A stretch of DNA of 64,000 nucleotides from an uncultured Lachnospiraceae bacterium (GTDB lineage: Bacteria; Bacillota; Clostridia; Lachnospirales; Lachnospiraceae): the NCBI GenBank assembly GCA_949740535.1, contig CATJHO010000124.1, positions 29,075-93,074 of the forward strand. The letters run 5' to 3'. Of the stretch, positions 18,189 through 26,476 are shown in pieces (positions within the stretch are counted from its first letter, which is position 1; each line of letters begins with the position of its first letter). Under the pieces are notes generated by a model. That model was not told the origin of the DNA. It ran no database searches and saw only the letters and a program-made list of their open reading frames with translations. The translations under genes and the position numbers were made by a program.

Positions 18189-18446
18189 ATGCCCTGCACT
18201 TACATCCTGAAATGCGCCGACAACACCCTGTACACCGGCTGGACCACTGACCTTCAAAAGCGTCTGAACGCCCACAATCAGGGCAAAGGTGCCAAGTACA
18301 CCCGCTCCCGCCGTCCGGTTACACTGGTTTACCACGAGATTTTTGAAACCAAAGAGGAGGCCATGCGCCGGGAAGCTGCTATCAAAAAATTAAGCCGTCC
18401 CCAGAAGGAACGGCTTATCGCTGCCATCAGCAGTAGAAACGACTGA
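18189..18446 (+). CDS. GIY-YIG nuclease-superfamily protein (UPF0213/YazA-like)
   Basis: 85-residue single-domain GIY-YIG protein. [22 protein letters not shown] contains the paired YIL/YTG motif and the catalytic-type Arg; [18 protein letters not shown] and the Glu-rich helix [19 protein letters not shown] follow. Biochemical role of this small family is unsettled; DNA nicking has been proposed. AAAGGAG lies 8 bases before the ATG. It is convergent with spoIIQ, only 6 bases between the stops, and the spoIIQ terminator appears to lie inside its 3' end. Confidence 0.9.
   Translation: MPCTYILKCADNTLYTGWTTDLQKRLNAHNQGKGAKYTRSRRPVTLVYHEIFETKEEAMRREAAIKKLSRPQKERLIAAISSRND
18384..18417 (-). terminator. 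Terminator of spoIIQ embedded in the GIY-YIG gene
   Basis: Perfect 8-bp arms TAAGCCGT (18391-18398) and ACGGCTTA (18410-18417); on the minus strand the hairpin is followed by ATTTTTTG. It begins about 36 bases after the spoIIQ stop. Confidence 0.75.
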
Positions 18447-18452
18447 GTTCTT

Positions 18453-19316
18453 TTATTGAAGCAGTGTCATGGGGTCCACATGCTCCCCATCCTTTCGCAC
18501 TGCAAAATACAAATTACATCCTTCGTTGGCAAAATACTTGGTAGGCTGACTCACATACCCCAAGGTTTCTCCGGCTTTCAGGTATTCTCCATCCTTTACC
18601 GTAAGCTCTTTCAGCTGGCCATAAATCAGTTCATAGCCATCGCCGATATCCATGGTAACCGTAAGGCCTGTCTCATCCAGGGTCTCAATGTTGGTCACCC
18701 TTCCCTGGGCTGCACACATAACAGAATCATTTTCACTTCCCTGAATAATCACTGCCGGATTATACTTATACTGGTTCAGGGTAGAGAAATAGACGGACTT
18801 GTCCATGCTGTAATCCAAAATAATATTTCCGGCAACAGGCCACAAAAGGGTATCTGTCTCCGCTGAGAAAGAAAGGGCCGGCTCTTCCATCAGCATATCT
18901 GATTCTCCCAGTTCCCCCATCTCATCTATCACAATATTTTCTGCCACCTCTGTCTCATCTGCCTGAAAATCACTCTCCAGCTCAGCTCCGTAAGCAGTTG
19001 TGGTTTCTTTCTCCTTTTCCTTCTCTTCTGTTTCCTTCTGGCGCTTTGCAGAAGCAGAGGCTGCTGCCTGCCGTTCTTCCTGCTCCTTTTGGGCCTGTTC
19101 CAGCGCCCGCTGCTCTTCCTCCTGTCTTGCCAGTTCTTCTGCCTGCCGTCTCTTTGCCTCTGCTACCTGCTGCTCCATCTCCTTCTGCTTCTGTTCACTT
19201 TTTCCCACCGAATACATGCCAACCATGGCAACCACGGCCAGAAGGCAGAGACTGAATGCAACTGTAGCAGTCCGTCCTCCCATAAATGTACCTTTCTTTT
19301 TTCTTTTTACTGTCAT
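18453..19316 (-). CDS. spoIIQ: SpoIIQ-like LytM-domain sporulation protein
   Basis: 287-residue type II membrane protein: cytoplasmic Lys/Arg-rich start, TM helix (TVAFSLCLLAVVAMVGMYSVG, about residues 18-38), long Glu/Gln/Lys coiled coil (about 40-105), then a C-terminal M23/LytM domain (LWPVAGNIILDYSMDKSVYF, about 160 on). The zinc ligands of active LytM enzymes are not kept: the segments that normally read H-x-x-x-D, H-x-H and G-H-L are NPAVIIQ, NLYF and YGQL. So it is probably structural, like Bacillus SpoIIQ in the SpoIIIAH-SpoIIQ channel. Start at ATG 19316 behind GAGGTGAAG. It follows spoIID by 63 bases. Confidence 0.88.
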   Translation of the reverse strand: MTVKRKKKGTFMGGRTATVAFSLCLLAVVAMVGMYSVGKSEQKQKEMEQQVAEAKRRQAEELARQEEEQRALEQAQKEQEERQAAASASAKRQKETEEKEKEKETTTAYGAELESDFQADETEVAENIVIDEMGELGESDMLMEEPALSFSAETDTLLWPVAGNIILDYSMDKSVYFSTLNQYKYNPAVIIQGSENDSVMCAAQGRVTNIETLDETGLTVTMDIGDGYELIYGQLKELTVKDGEYLKAGETLGYVSQPTKYFANEGCNLYFAVRKDGEHVDPMTLLQ

Positions 19317-19379
19317 AAGCTTCACCTCTATACTAGATTTCACACGTTTCGCTGTGCTGCTAACCATAGCATAGCCACT

Positions 19380-20249
19380 TTAGCCAAAGCTTATACATTC
19401 CACGTTTTTATAAAAATATGCTAAAATTTCCAGATATGTCCGGCCTGTTTCCGCCTGTCTATTTGCCTCATACATGCTCATTCCCAATCCGTGCCCCAGC
19501 CCCTTGGCAACGGCCCGGATTCCTTCTTCCGTCTGATCCAGTGCAAGACAGCTGGAATTCAAAGAATAGCGGCTGCGGAATTCCTCACCGGCCAGAACTT
19601 CATCTCCCACCCGGATTTCCAGTACATACCCGGCCTCATCCCGCTCTGTTATCTCCGGAAGCGTTTCCAGGGAAAGAATCTGGATATTTAAATAGTCTAC
19701 CGACTCTGTGTCAAATGGGCATTCTACGGATTCCAGATAGGAATACTCCTCTCCTAATACCTGTCCGTTGCGGGTTCTTCCAGCGCTTACTGCATGATAT
19801 GGCAGTTCCACCGGTCTGCCATTCCATACCAGGATCTGTCCTTTCGTTTCCTCCACTGCCTCTAACAGCTTTGCCTGGTTAAGCTCCCACTGCTCATACC
19901 CCCAAAGTTCTTCTAACTCCTCCATAGAAGTATAGGAAAAACCCATGGTCTTCAAATCAGCCTTCCGAATGGCTTTTGCTGCTTCTCCCGGATCTTCTGT
20001 CCCATAGAATTCCATACTTTTTTTTATAAGATTTGTGCGGATGATCACTGCCTGAGCCTTCAGCGCCTCTTCCTGATAAGAAACCGGCATCTGGCTTGGC
20101 AGAATTCCTGCCACATACTCCTCAATCCCAGGCACATCCGTGTTTTCCGTCTGCCCGCTCATATTTCCTGTGCGCAATACCACTGCCACATAGGGAAGCA
20201 GTACTAAAATAATGAAGATTGACAGTCCAGTCTTTATTTTTTCTCTCAT
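19380..20249 (-). CDS. spoIID: Stage II sporulation protein D (SpoIID lytic transglycosylase family)
   Basis: 289-residue membrane-anchored protein (N-terminal TM helix IKTGLSIFIILVLLPYVAVVL) with the SpoIID domain: VPGIEEYVAGILPSQMPVSY, EALKAQAVIIRTNLI, PYHAVSAGRTRNGQ, and C-terminal GHGLGMSMYEAN. SpoIID cleaves glycan strands during engulfment. The catalytic Glu of Bacillus (A-S-E-M-P) is Gln here (P-S-Q-M-P). No Shine-Dalgarno sequence precedes ATG 20249; a sigma-E-like promoter ends only 5 bases upstream. Pairing with spoIIQ gives the clostridial spoIID-spoIIQ unit. Confidence 0.9.
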   Translation of the reverse strand: MREKIKTGLSIFIILVLLPYVAVVLRTGNMSGQTENTDVPGIEEYVAGILPSQMPVSYQEEALKAQAVIIRTNLIKKSMEFYGTEDPGEAAKAIRKADLKTMGFSYTSMEELEELWGYEQWELNQAKLLEAVEETKGQILVWNGRPVELPYHAVSAGRTRNGQVLGEEYSYLESVECPFDTESVDYLNIQILSLETLPEITERDEAGYVLEIRVGDEVLAGEEFRSRYSLNSSCLALDQTEEGIRAVAKGLGHGLGMSMYEANRQAETGRTYLEILAYFYKNVECISFG

Positions 20250-20254
20250 TCTAC

Positions 20255-20283
20255 ATTTTATGAACTCCAGGGCAAAATATGTT
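20255..20283 (-). promoter_or_regulatory. Sigma-E-like promoter immediately before spoIID
   Basis: On the minus strand AACATATT (20283-20276), a 13-base spacer, CATAAAAT (20262-20255), close to the sigma-E pattern. The -10 ends 5 bases before the ATG, implying a leaderless or nearly leaderless transcript. Confidence 0.45.
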
Positions 20284-20320
20284 GTACGGCAGATGATTTC
20301 CTTACGGCTCCTGTTTGCAT

Positions 20321-20360
20321 AAAAAAGAAGCTCTGCCTTTACCAGGCAAAGCTTCTTTTT
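20321..20360 (-). terminator. Terminator of ileS-glgP
   Basis: Long near-perfect hairpin with AAAAAAGAAGC on one side and GCTTCTTTTT on the other; the A and T flanks make it functional in both directions. It lies 24 bases after the glgP stop. Confidence 0.88.
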
Positions 20361-20383
20361 TATATCCTGTTTATTACTGACAA

Positions 20384-22843
20384 TTACAGCTTAACCGTAA
20401 TCTTATCCAAATGCCAGATCTCATCCACATATTCCTGAATGGTCCGGTCAGAAGAGAACTTCCCGCTGGAAGCCGTATTCAAAATTGCTTTCTTCGCCCA
20501 GCCCTTCTCATCCTGGTATGCTTCCTCGATCTTCTTGTGAGCCTCTGCATAAGAGCGGAAATCCTTCAAAATAAAGTAGGTGTCTGCACGATCGCTGCTC
20601 TTGGTATTCAGAAGCGAGTCATAAATATCCCGGAAGCGCTCCGGATCGTTAGGCGCATAGCTGCCGTTGATGAGCTGCATCAGCACCTGGCGGATATCCT
20701 GATCGCTGTTAAAGATATCCATGGGATTGTAGCCGCCGTTCTGCTCGTAATTGATAACCTCATCGGAGCTTAAACCGAAGATAACAGCGTTCTCCTCACC
20801 CATCTCTTCTACCATCTCCACATTGGCTCCGTCCATGGTTCCGATGGTAATGGCTCCGTTCAGCATAAACTTCATGTTACCCGTACCGGAAGCCTCCTTG
20901 CTGGCTGTGGAAATCTGCTCAGACACATCTGCCGCTGCAAAAATCAGTTCTGCATTGGATACCCGGTAATCCTCGATAAATACCACCTTCAGCTTTCCGT
21001 TGATGGAAGCATCGTTGTTGATCACATCCGCCACTGCATTGATCAGCTTAATGGTAAGCTTTGCCCGGTGATAACCTGCTGCTGCCTTGGCGCCAAAGAT
21101 AAAGGTTCTGGGATAGAAGGGTTTATCCGGGTGCTCCTTAATCTGGTTGTACAGATACATTACATGGAGAATATTCATCAGCTGCCGCTTATACTCATGG
21201 AGACGCTTTACCTGTACATCAAAGATAGATCTGGGATCTACCTCAATTCCATTGTGCTCCAGAATGTATTTTGCCAGGCGCACCTTGTTCTGGTACTTGA
21301 TATTCATAAACTCCTGCTGAGCCTTCTCGTCATCCGCATAAATTTTCAGCTTGCTGATCTGGGACAGATCCGTAATCCACTCGTCGCCGATGTGATCCGT
21401 TACCCAGTCTGCCAGCAGCGGATTGCCGTGAAGCAGGAAGCGGCGCTGCGTGATTCCGTTGGTCTTGTTGTTGAATTTCTCCGGCATCATCTGGTAAAAA
21501 TCCTTCAGCTCCTGATTCTTCAGAATCTCCGTATGGAGCCTTGCCACACCATTGACAGAGTAGCCGGCTGCGATGGCCAGATGAGCCATCTTTACCTGGC
21601 CGTCATAGATAATGGCCATCTTGCGCACCTTCTCATGATCTCCCGGATACTTCTTCTGGATCTCCAGAATAAAGCGGCGGTTGATCTCCTCAATGATCTG
21701 GTATACACGGGGAAGCAGTCTGGAAAACAGCTCAATGGGCCATTTCTCCAGCGCCTCGGACATAATGGTGTGATTGGTGTAAGCGCAGGTCTTTGTGGTA
21801 ACCTCCCACGCCTCGTCCCACTCCAGATATTCCTCGTCGATCAGCACACGCATCAGTTCTGCCACCGCTACGGTAGGATGGGTGTCATTCAGCTGGAAGG
21901 CTGCCTTTTCATAGAACTTGCGGATATCCTTGTGGGTATCCTTATACTTTGCAACTGCTCTCTGTACGCTGGCAGAGATAAAGAAATACTGCTGTTTCAG
22001 GCGGAGCTCCTTGCCTGCCATATGATTGTCATTGGGATAGAGAACCTCCACGATCAGCTTTGCCAGGTTCTCCTCCTCCACAGCCTTCTGATATTCTCCC
22101 TTGTCAAAGGAATCCAGATGGAAGGAATTCATGGGCTCTGCATCCCATATGCGGAGTGTATTGACTACATTGTTGCCGTAGCCTACTACCGGCAAATCAC
22201 AGGGTACCGCCCGGACGCTCTGATAACCCTTCTGTACAAAATGGCTTCTTCCATTCTTATCTGTCTCAACATCTACATAGCCGCCAAACTTAATGATCTG
22301 AGCATACTCTGTACGGCGAAGCTCAAAGGGATTGCCATTCTTCAGCCACTCGTCCGGCACCTCCAGCTGATAGCCGTCTTTGATTTTCTGCTTAAACATT
22401 CCATAGTGATAACGGATTCCGCAGCCATAGGCCACATATCCCAGAGAAGACAGGGAATCCAGGAAACAGGCTGCCAGTCTGCCCAGACCGCCATTTCCAA
22501 GTGCTGCATCCGGCTCCTGATCCTCAATGACGTTCAAATCGCATCCCAGCTCCTGCAGGGCATCCTTCACGCCCTCATAAAAGGTCAGGTTAATCAGATT
22601 ATTGCCCAAAGCACGGCCCATGAGAAATTCCATGGACATATAGTAGACAATCTTCGGATCTTTTTTCTTCATTTCTTCCTGTGTTGCCAGCCAGGCATCA
22701 ATCACGGCATCCTTTGCTGCCAATGCCACCGCATGGAAGATCTGCTGCTGTGTAGCTTCCTCCATGTTCTTTCTGTAAAGTGTTTTTACATTGTAAACAA
22801 CACTTCTTTTGAAGAGTTCCTTGTCGAAGGGTCTCTTGCTCAT
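20384..22843 (-). CDS. glgP: Glycogen/maltodextrin phosphorylase
   Basis: 819-residue GT35 phosphorylase that releases glucose-1-phosphate from alpha-1,4-glucans. Recognisable blocks are YYMSMEFLMGRALGNNL, AALGNGGLGRLAACFLDSLSSL, and the PLP site EASGTGNMKFMLNGA (Lys of NMK forms the Schiff base); FNNKTNGITQRRF and RVSNAELIFAAADVSEQIS are also typical. Its ATG overlaps the ileS stop by 4 bases (ATGA), with AAGGAG inside the ileS end, so it is co-transcribed with and translationally coupled to ileS. No other glycogen gene is nearby. Confidence 0.96.
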   Translation of the reverse strand: MSKRPFDKELFKRSVVYNVKTLYRKNMEEATQQQIFHAVALAAKDAVIDAWLATQEEMKKKDPKIVYYMSMEFLMGRALGNNLINLTFYEGVKDALQELGCDLNVIEDQEPDAALGNGGLGRLAACFLDSLSSLGYVAYGCGIRYHYGMFKQKIKDGYQLEVPDEWLKNGNPFELRRTEYAQIIKFGGYVDVETDKNGRSHFVQKGYQSVRAVPCDLPVVGYGNNVVNTLRIWDAEPMNSFHLDSFDKGEYQKAVEEENLAKLIVEVLYPNDNHMAGKELRLKQQYFFISASVQRAVAKYKDTHKDIRKFYEKAAFQLNDTHPTVAVAELMRVLIDEEYLEWDEAWEVTTKTCAYTNHTIMSEALEKWPIELFSRLLPRVYQIIEEINRRFILEIQKKYPGDHEKVRKMAIIYDGQVKMAHLAIAAGYSVNGVARLHTEILKNQELKDFYQMMPEKFNNKTNGITQRRFLLHGNPLLADWVTDHIGDEWITDLSQISKLKIYADDEKAQQEFMNIKYQNKVRLAKYILEHNGIEVDPRSIFDVQVKRLHEYKRQLMNILHVMYLYNQIKEHPDKPFYPRTFIFGAKAAAGYHRAKLTIKLINAVADVINNDASINGKLKVVFIEDYRVSNAELIFAAADVSEQISTASKEASGTGNMKFMLNGAITIGTMDGANVEMVEEMGEENAVIFGLSSDEVINYEQNGGYNPMDIFNSDQDIRQVLMQLINGSYAPNDPERFRDIYDSLLNTKSSDRADTYFILKDFRSYAEAHKKIEEAYQDEKGWAKKAILNTASSGKFSSDRTIQEYVDEIWHLDKITVKL

Positions 22844-25800
22844 GATAAATCTCCTTCCTTTTTTTGTTTTTCCACGCCAAGCGTTACTTCTTCTCCATTG
22901 ATGTTCCAGTCCTTCACATAGCCCTTTGTCTCACCGGTTTTTACATCAAGAGCCAGCACCTCTGACTGGATGGTTTCTTTATGGGTTATAAGAAGTTCCC
23001 CAATCCGGTCATTTCCCTGACAGTATATAAAAATCTTATCTGTCACCTCAAAATCTGCTTCCTTGCGCATGGTCTGTACCTTGCTGATGATCTCCCGGAT
23101 AAATCCTTCCTCTATAAGCTCCGGTGTCAATTGGGTATTCAAAACCACCGTAATCTCATTATCTCCGTCGGATACATACCCTTCTGTCTGTGCCATATCA
23201 ATCAGCAGATCTTCTTCTAATAATACCACAGTGGTATCATTCACGTCAAATGTAAGACTGCCCTTTTCCTTCAGCTCATCCATAGCTTTGTTGCCGTCTG
23301 CCTGAGATAAATAGGCGCGGATTCCATTTAAGGACTTGCCATACTTGGGTCCTACGGTCTTAAGCTGGGGCTTGAAGCTGTAGGTTGTAAAGGCACGGAC
23401 ATCATCGGTAAAGGTGACAGCCTTCACATTCAGCTCATCCCGGATAATTTCCTGATAAAAATCTTCCAGTTTGTAAGGCGCTTTCACAAACATATCGGCA
23501 ATCGGCTGGCGGTTCTTAATATTTGCAGCATTTCTGCATGCACGGCCCATGACAACAATACGCAGAACCTCATCCATGTTCTTTTCCAGCTCTTTATCAA
23601 TCCATGCAGTCTCCACCTTGGGGAAGTCACACAGATGAATACTTTCCGGAGCGCTCTTGTCAATGCTGCACACCAGATTCCGGTAAATGTCCTCCGTGAT
23701 AAAAGGTACCATGGGAGCCGCTGCCTTGCAAATAGTCACCAGCGCGGTATAAAGTGTCATATAGGCATTGATCTTTTCCTGTTCCATGCCCTTGGCCCAG
23801 AAACGCTCCCGGCTGCGGCGCACATACCAGTTGCTCATGTCATCCACAAACTCCTGAAGCGCCCTGGCTGTCTCTGGAATCCGGTAATTGGCAAGATTAT
23901 CATCCACCTGGCCCACAACGGTATTCAGCTTGGAGAGCAGCCATTTATCCATGACATTTAAGGAATCGTAATTCAATTCATATTTGGATGCATCAAAATT
24001 ATCAATGTTGGCATACAGCACAAAGAATGCATAGGTATTCCACAATGTGCCCATAAATTTGCGTTGTCCCTCCATCACTGCTTTTCCGTGGAAACGGTTG
24101 GGCAGCCAGGGAGCGCTGTTCACATAGAAGTACCAGCGGATAGCGTCTGCACCATAAGTTTGAAGCGCCTCAAAGGGATCCACTGCATTTCCTTTGGACT
24201 TGCTCATCTTCTGTCCATTCTCGTCCTGCACATGGCCCAGCACAATGACATTCTCATAGGGAGCCTTGTTAAAAATCAGCGTTGACTCGGCAAGGAGAGA
24301 GTAGAACCAGCCTCTTGTCTGATCTACAGCCTCAGAAATAAACTGGGCCGGGAACTGCTGCTCGAACAGATCCTGATTTTCAAAGGGATAGTGGTGCTGG
24401 GCAAAGGGCATGGCCCCGGAATCAAACCAGCAGTCAATGACCTCCGGCACCCGGTGCATCTCTTTTCCACATTCCGGGCATTTGATGGTAATTTCATCAA
24501 TATAGGGACGGTGAAGCTCTACTGTCAGCGACTTCTCATTGCCGCTCATTTCCATAAGTTCCTGACGGCTGCCAATGGCATGCTGATGGCCGCACTCACA
24601 TTCCCACACATTCAGCGGTGTTCCCCAGTAGCGGTTCCGGCTGATACCCCAGTCCTGAATATTCTCCAGCCAGTCTCCGAAACGGCCCTTGCCGATGCTC
24701 TCCGGAATCCAGTTAATGGTGTTGTTGTTGCGGATCAGGTCTTCCTTGACCGCTGTCATTTTGATAAACCAGGATTCCCTTGCATAGTAGATAAGGGGTG
24801 TATCGCAGCGCCAGCAGAAGGGATAGTCATGTTCAAATTTTGGTGCTGAGAACAACTTTCCTTCCTGATCCAGATCCTTTAAAATCTCCGGATCTGCTTT
24901 CTTCACAAACATTCCTGCGTAGGGAGTTTCTTCTGTCATATCTCCCTTCCCATCCACAAATTGTACGAAGGGCAGATCGTACTTACGGCCTACCTGGGCG
25001 TCATCCTCACCGAATGCCGGGGCAATGTGTACGATTCCTGTACCGTCTGTCATAGTTACATAGGTATCGCAGGTTACATAATGGCCTTTTTTATGCTGCT
25101 TTGCCGCTGCCTCTCCGGTGCAGGCAAATAGAGGTTCATACGCTTTATACTCCAGATCTGTTCCCTTGAAGGTTTCCAGAATCTCATAGGACGGCTGTCC
25201 TTCCTCCGCCAGAGCGCCAAGTACCTTGTCAAGCAGTTCCTGCGCCATATAATAGGTACGGCCGTCCACAGCCTTCACTTTTACATAGGTTTCGTCCGGA
25301 TTCACACAGAGCGCCACGTTGGACGGCAGTGTCCAGGGGGTTGTGGTCCATGCCAGGAAATAAGCGTCCTCTTCCACTACCTTAAAGCGCACAATGGCAG
25401 AGCGCTCCTTCACTGCCTTGTAGCCCTGAGCTACCTCATGGGAGGATAAGGGCGTTCCACAGCGGGGACAGTATGGTACAATTTTAAAGCCTTTGTATAG
25501 AAGACCCTTCTTCCAAATCTCTTTTAACGCCCACCACTCGGACTCAATGTAATCATCGTGGTAAGTTACATAAGGATCATCCATATCCGCCCAAAAACCT
25601 ACGGTGCCGGAAAAGTCTTCCCACATTCCCTTATACTTCCAGACGCTTTCCTTACATTTGCTGATAAAAGGATCCAGACCATATTCTTCGATCTGCTCCT
25701 TTCCATCCAGCCCCAAAAGCTTTTCTACTTCCAGTTCCACGGGAAGTCCATGGGTATCCCAGCCTGCCTTTCTGGGAACCATACAGCCCTTCATGGTGCG

Positions 25801-26013
25801 GTATCGGGGGATCATATCTTTGATGACACGGGTCAGCACATGGCCGATATGCGGCTTTCCGTTGGCAGTAGGCGGTCCGTCATAAAAGGTATAAGTTTCC
25901 CCATCCTTGCGGTTTTCCATGCTCTTTTCAAAAATATGGTTTTCTTTCCAGAATTTTTCCACATTTTTTTCCCGTTCTACAAAATTTAGATTGGGTGATA
26001 CTTTTTCATACAT
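22840..26013 (-). CDS. ileS: Isoleucyl-tRNA synthetase
   Basis: 1057-residue class I synthetase. HIGH motif is in NGKPHIGHVLTRVIKD (about residue 56), KMSKSKGN is near 600, and the editing domain contains LAWTTTPWTLPSN. GWDTHGLPVELEVEK and the length (over 1000 residues, compared with about 920 for Bacillus IleS) place it in the long, eukaryote-like class often less sensitive to mupirocin (family knowledge; phenotype inferred). A rubredoxin-like cysteine set (CPRCG, CECGH, CPECG) suggests a zinc-binding insert. Controlled by a T-box leader. glgP follows with a 4-base overlap. Confidence 0.96.
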   Translation of the reverse strand: MYEKVSPNLNFVEREKNVEKFWKENHIFEKSMENRKDGETYTFYDGPPTANGKPHIGHVLTRVIKDMIPRYRTMKGCMVPRKAGWDTHGLPVELEVEKLLGLDGKEQIEEYGLDPFISKCKESVWKYKGMWEDFSGTVGFWADMDDPYVTYHDDYIESEWWALKEIWKKGLLYKGFKIVPYCPRCGTPLSSHEVAQGYKAVKERSAIVRFKVVEEDAYFLAWTTTPWTLPSNVALCVNPDETYVKVKAVDGRTYYMAQELLDKVLGALAEEGQPSYEILETFKGTDLEYKAYEPLFACTGEAAAKQHKKGHYVTCDTYVTMTDGTGIVHIAPAFGEDDAQVGRKYDLPFVQFVDGKGDMTEETPYAGMFVKKADPEILKDLDQEGKLFSAPKFEHDYPFCWRCDTPLIYYARESWFIKMTAVKEDLIRNNNTINWIPESIGKGRFGDWLENIQDWGISRNRYWGTPLNVWECECGHQHAIGSRQELMEMSGNEKSLTVELHRPYIDEITIKCPECGKEMHRVPEVIDCWFDSGAMPFAQHHYPFENQDLFEQQFPAQFISEAVDQTRGWFYSLLAESTLIFNKAPYENVIVLGHVQDENGQKMSKSKGNAVDPFEALQTYGADAIRWYFYVNSAPWLPNRFHGKAVMEGQRKFMGTLWNTYAFFVLYANIDNFDASKYELNYDSLNVMDKWLLSKLNTVVGQVDDNLANYRIPETARALQEFVDDMSNWYVRRSRERFWAKGMEQEKINAYMTLYTALVTICKAAAPMVPFITEDIYRNLVCSIDKSAPESIHLCDFPKVETAWIDKELEKNMDEVLRIVVMGRACRNAANIKNRQPIADMFVKAPYKLEDFYQEIIRDELNVKAVTFTDDVRAFTTYSFKPQLKTVGPKYGKSLNGIRAYLSQADGNKAMDELKEKGSLTFDVNDTTVVLLEEDLLIDMAQTEGYVSDGDNEITVVLNTQLTPELIEEGFIREIISKVQTMRKEADFEVTDKIFIYCQGNDRIGELLITHKETIQSEVLALDVKTGETKGYVKDWNINGEEVTLGVEKQKKEGDLS

Positions 26014-26045
26014 TCTGTCTCCTCCTGTTCCAGTTTAATCTGTGC

Positions 26046-26308
26046 ATAAAAAAACTTCCATCCTGTAAAAGGACGGAAGCCGCTGCTTCTGTTATACCAC
26101 CTGTTACAACATGCAGTCACATGCGTTTCCCTTTAACGGTGGAAAGCCGTCAGTACCTATGAAAGCGGTGATAAAAAATGCTTTCCTTCAGCCTGCAACT
26201 CAGAAGTGATCTTCAGAAATATCCTACTTGCACCAGGCTTCCACCCTCCCCGGCTCGCTTTGCCGTTTGGATATATCTTACTCTCTTCGTCCCTGTCTTT
26301 GCTTATCG
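26046..26308 (-). promoter_or_regulatory. T-box leader (tRNA-Ile) of ileS
   Basis: Minus-strand leader with a stem I region (GACGAAGAGAGTA, GGTGCAAG loop), a specifier loop GAAGATCACTTCTGAG with Ile codon ATC at 26210-26208, a T-box-like AGGTGGTATAACA (26102-26091) whose TGGT can pair with an uncharged tRNA NCCA end having discriminator A, and an intrinsic terminator CTTCCGTCC / GGATGGAAG (26079-26055) followed by TTTTTTTA. The T-box core departs from the usual GGTGGTACCGCG. Confidence 0.9.
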
Positions 26309-26314
26309 TTCATT

Positions 26315-26344
26315 AGTATAACGTGTCTTTGCTTGGTTTGTCAA
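26315..26344 (-). promoter_or_regulatory. Promoter of the ileS T-box leader
   Basis: On the minus strand TTGACA (26344-26339), 18-base spacer, TATACT (26320-26315). Confidence 0.7.
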
Positions 26345-26404
26345 TGTTTTCGCCTTTTTTCTTAAAGAAATGTAAACTTTTTATGTTAGACCTTGCAGCT
26401 GAAA

Positions 26405-26449
26405 AAAAAATAACATATACTTGTAGGTGTTATTTTTTCAAACTATAAT
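26405..26449 (+). promoter_or_regulatory. Inverted repeat overlapping the promoter of the D,D-carboxypeptidase gene
   Basis: Arms AAAAAATAACA (26405-26415) and TGTTATTTTTT (26428-26438) surround TTGTAG (26421-26426), which with TATAAT (26444-26449) at 17 bases forms a plausible promoter. The hairpin could be an operator or a terminator-like element. Confidence 0.45.
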
Positions 26450-26476
26450 TTCTACTACTCTAAAGGAGTTTTTCAT

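Noticed and set aside
21068..22921. 617-residue open frame opposite glgP
   Set aside because: It is the antisense shadow of glgP and the start of ileS; no ribosome site and no recognisable protein features beyond mirrored codons.
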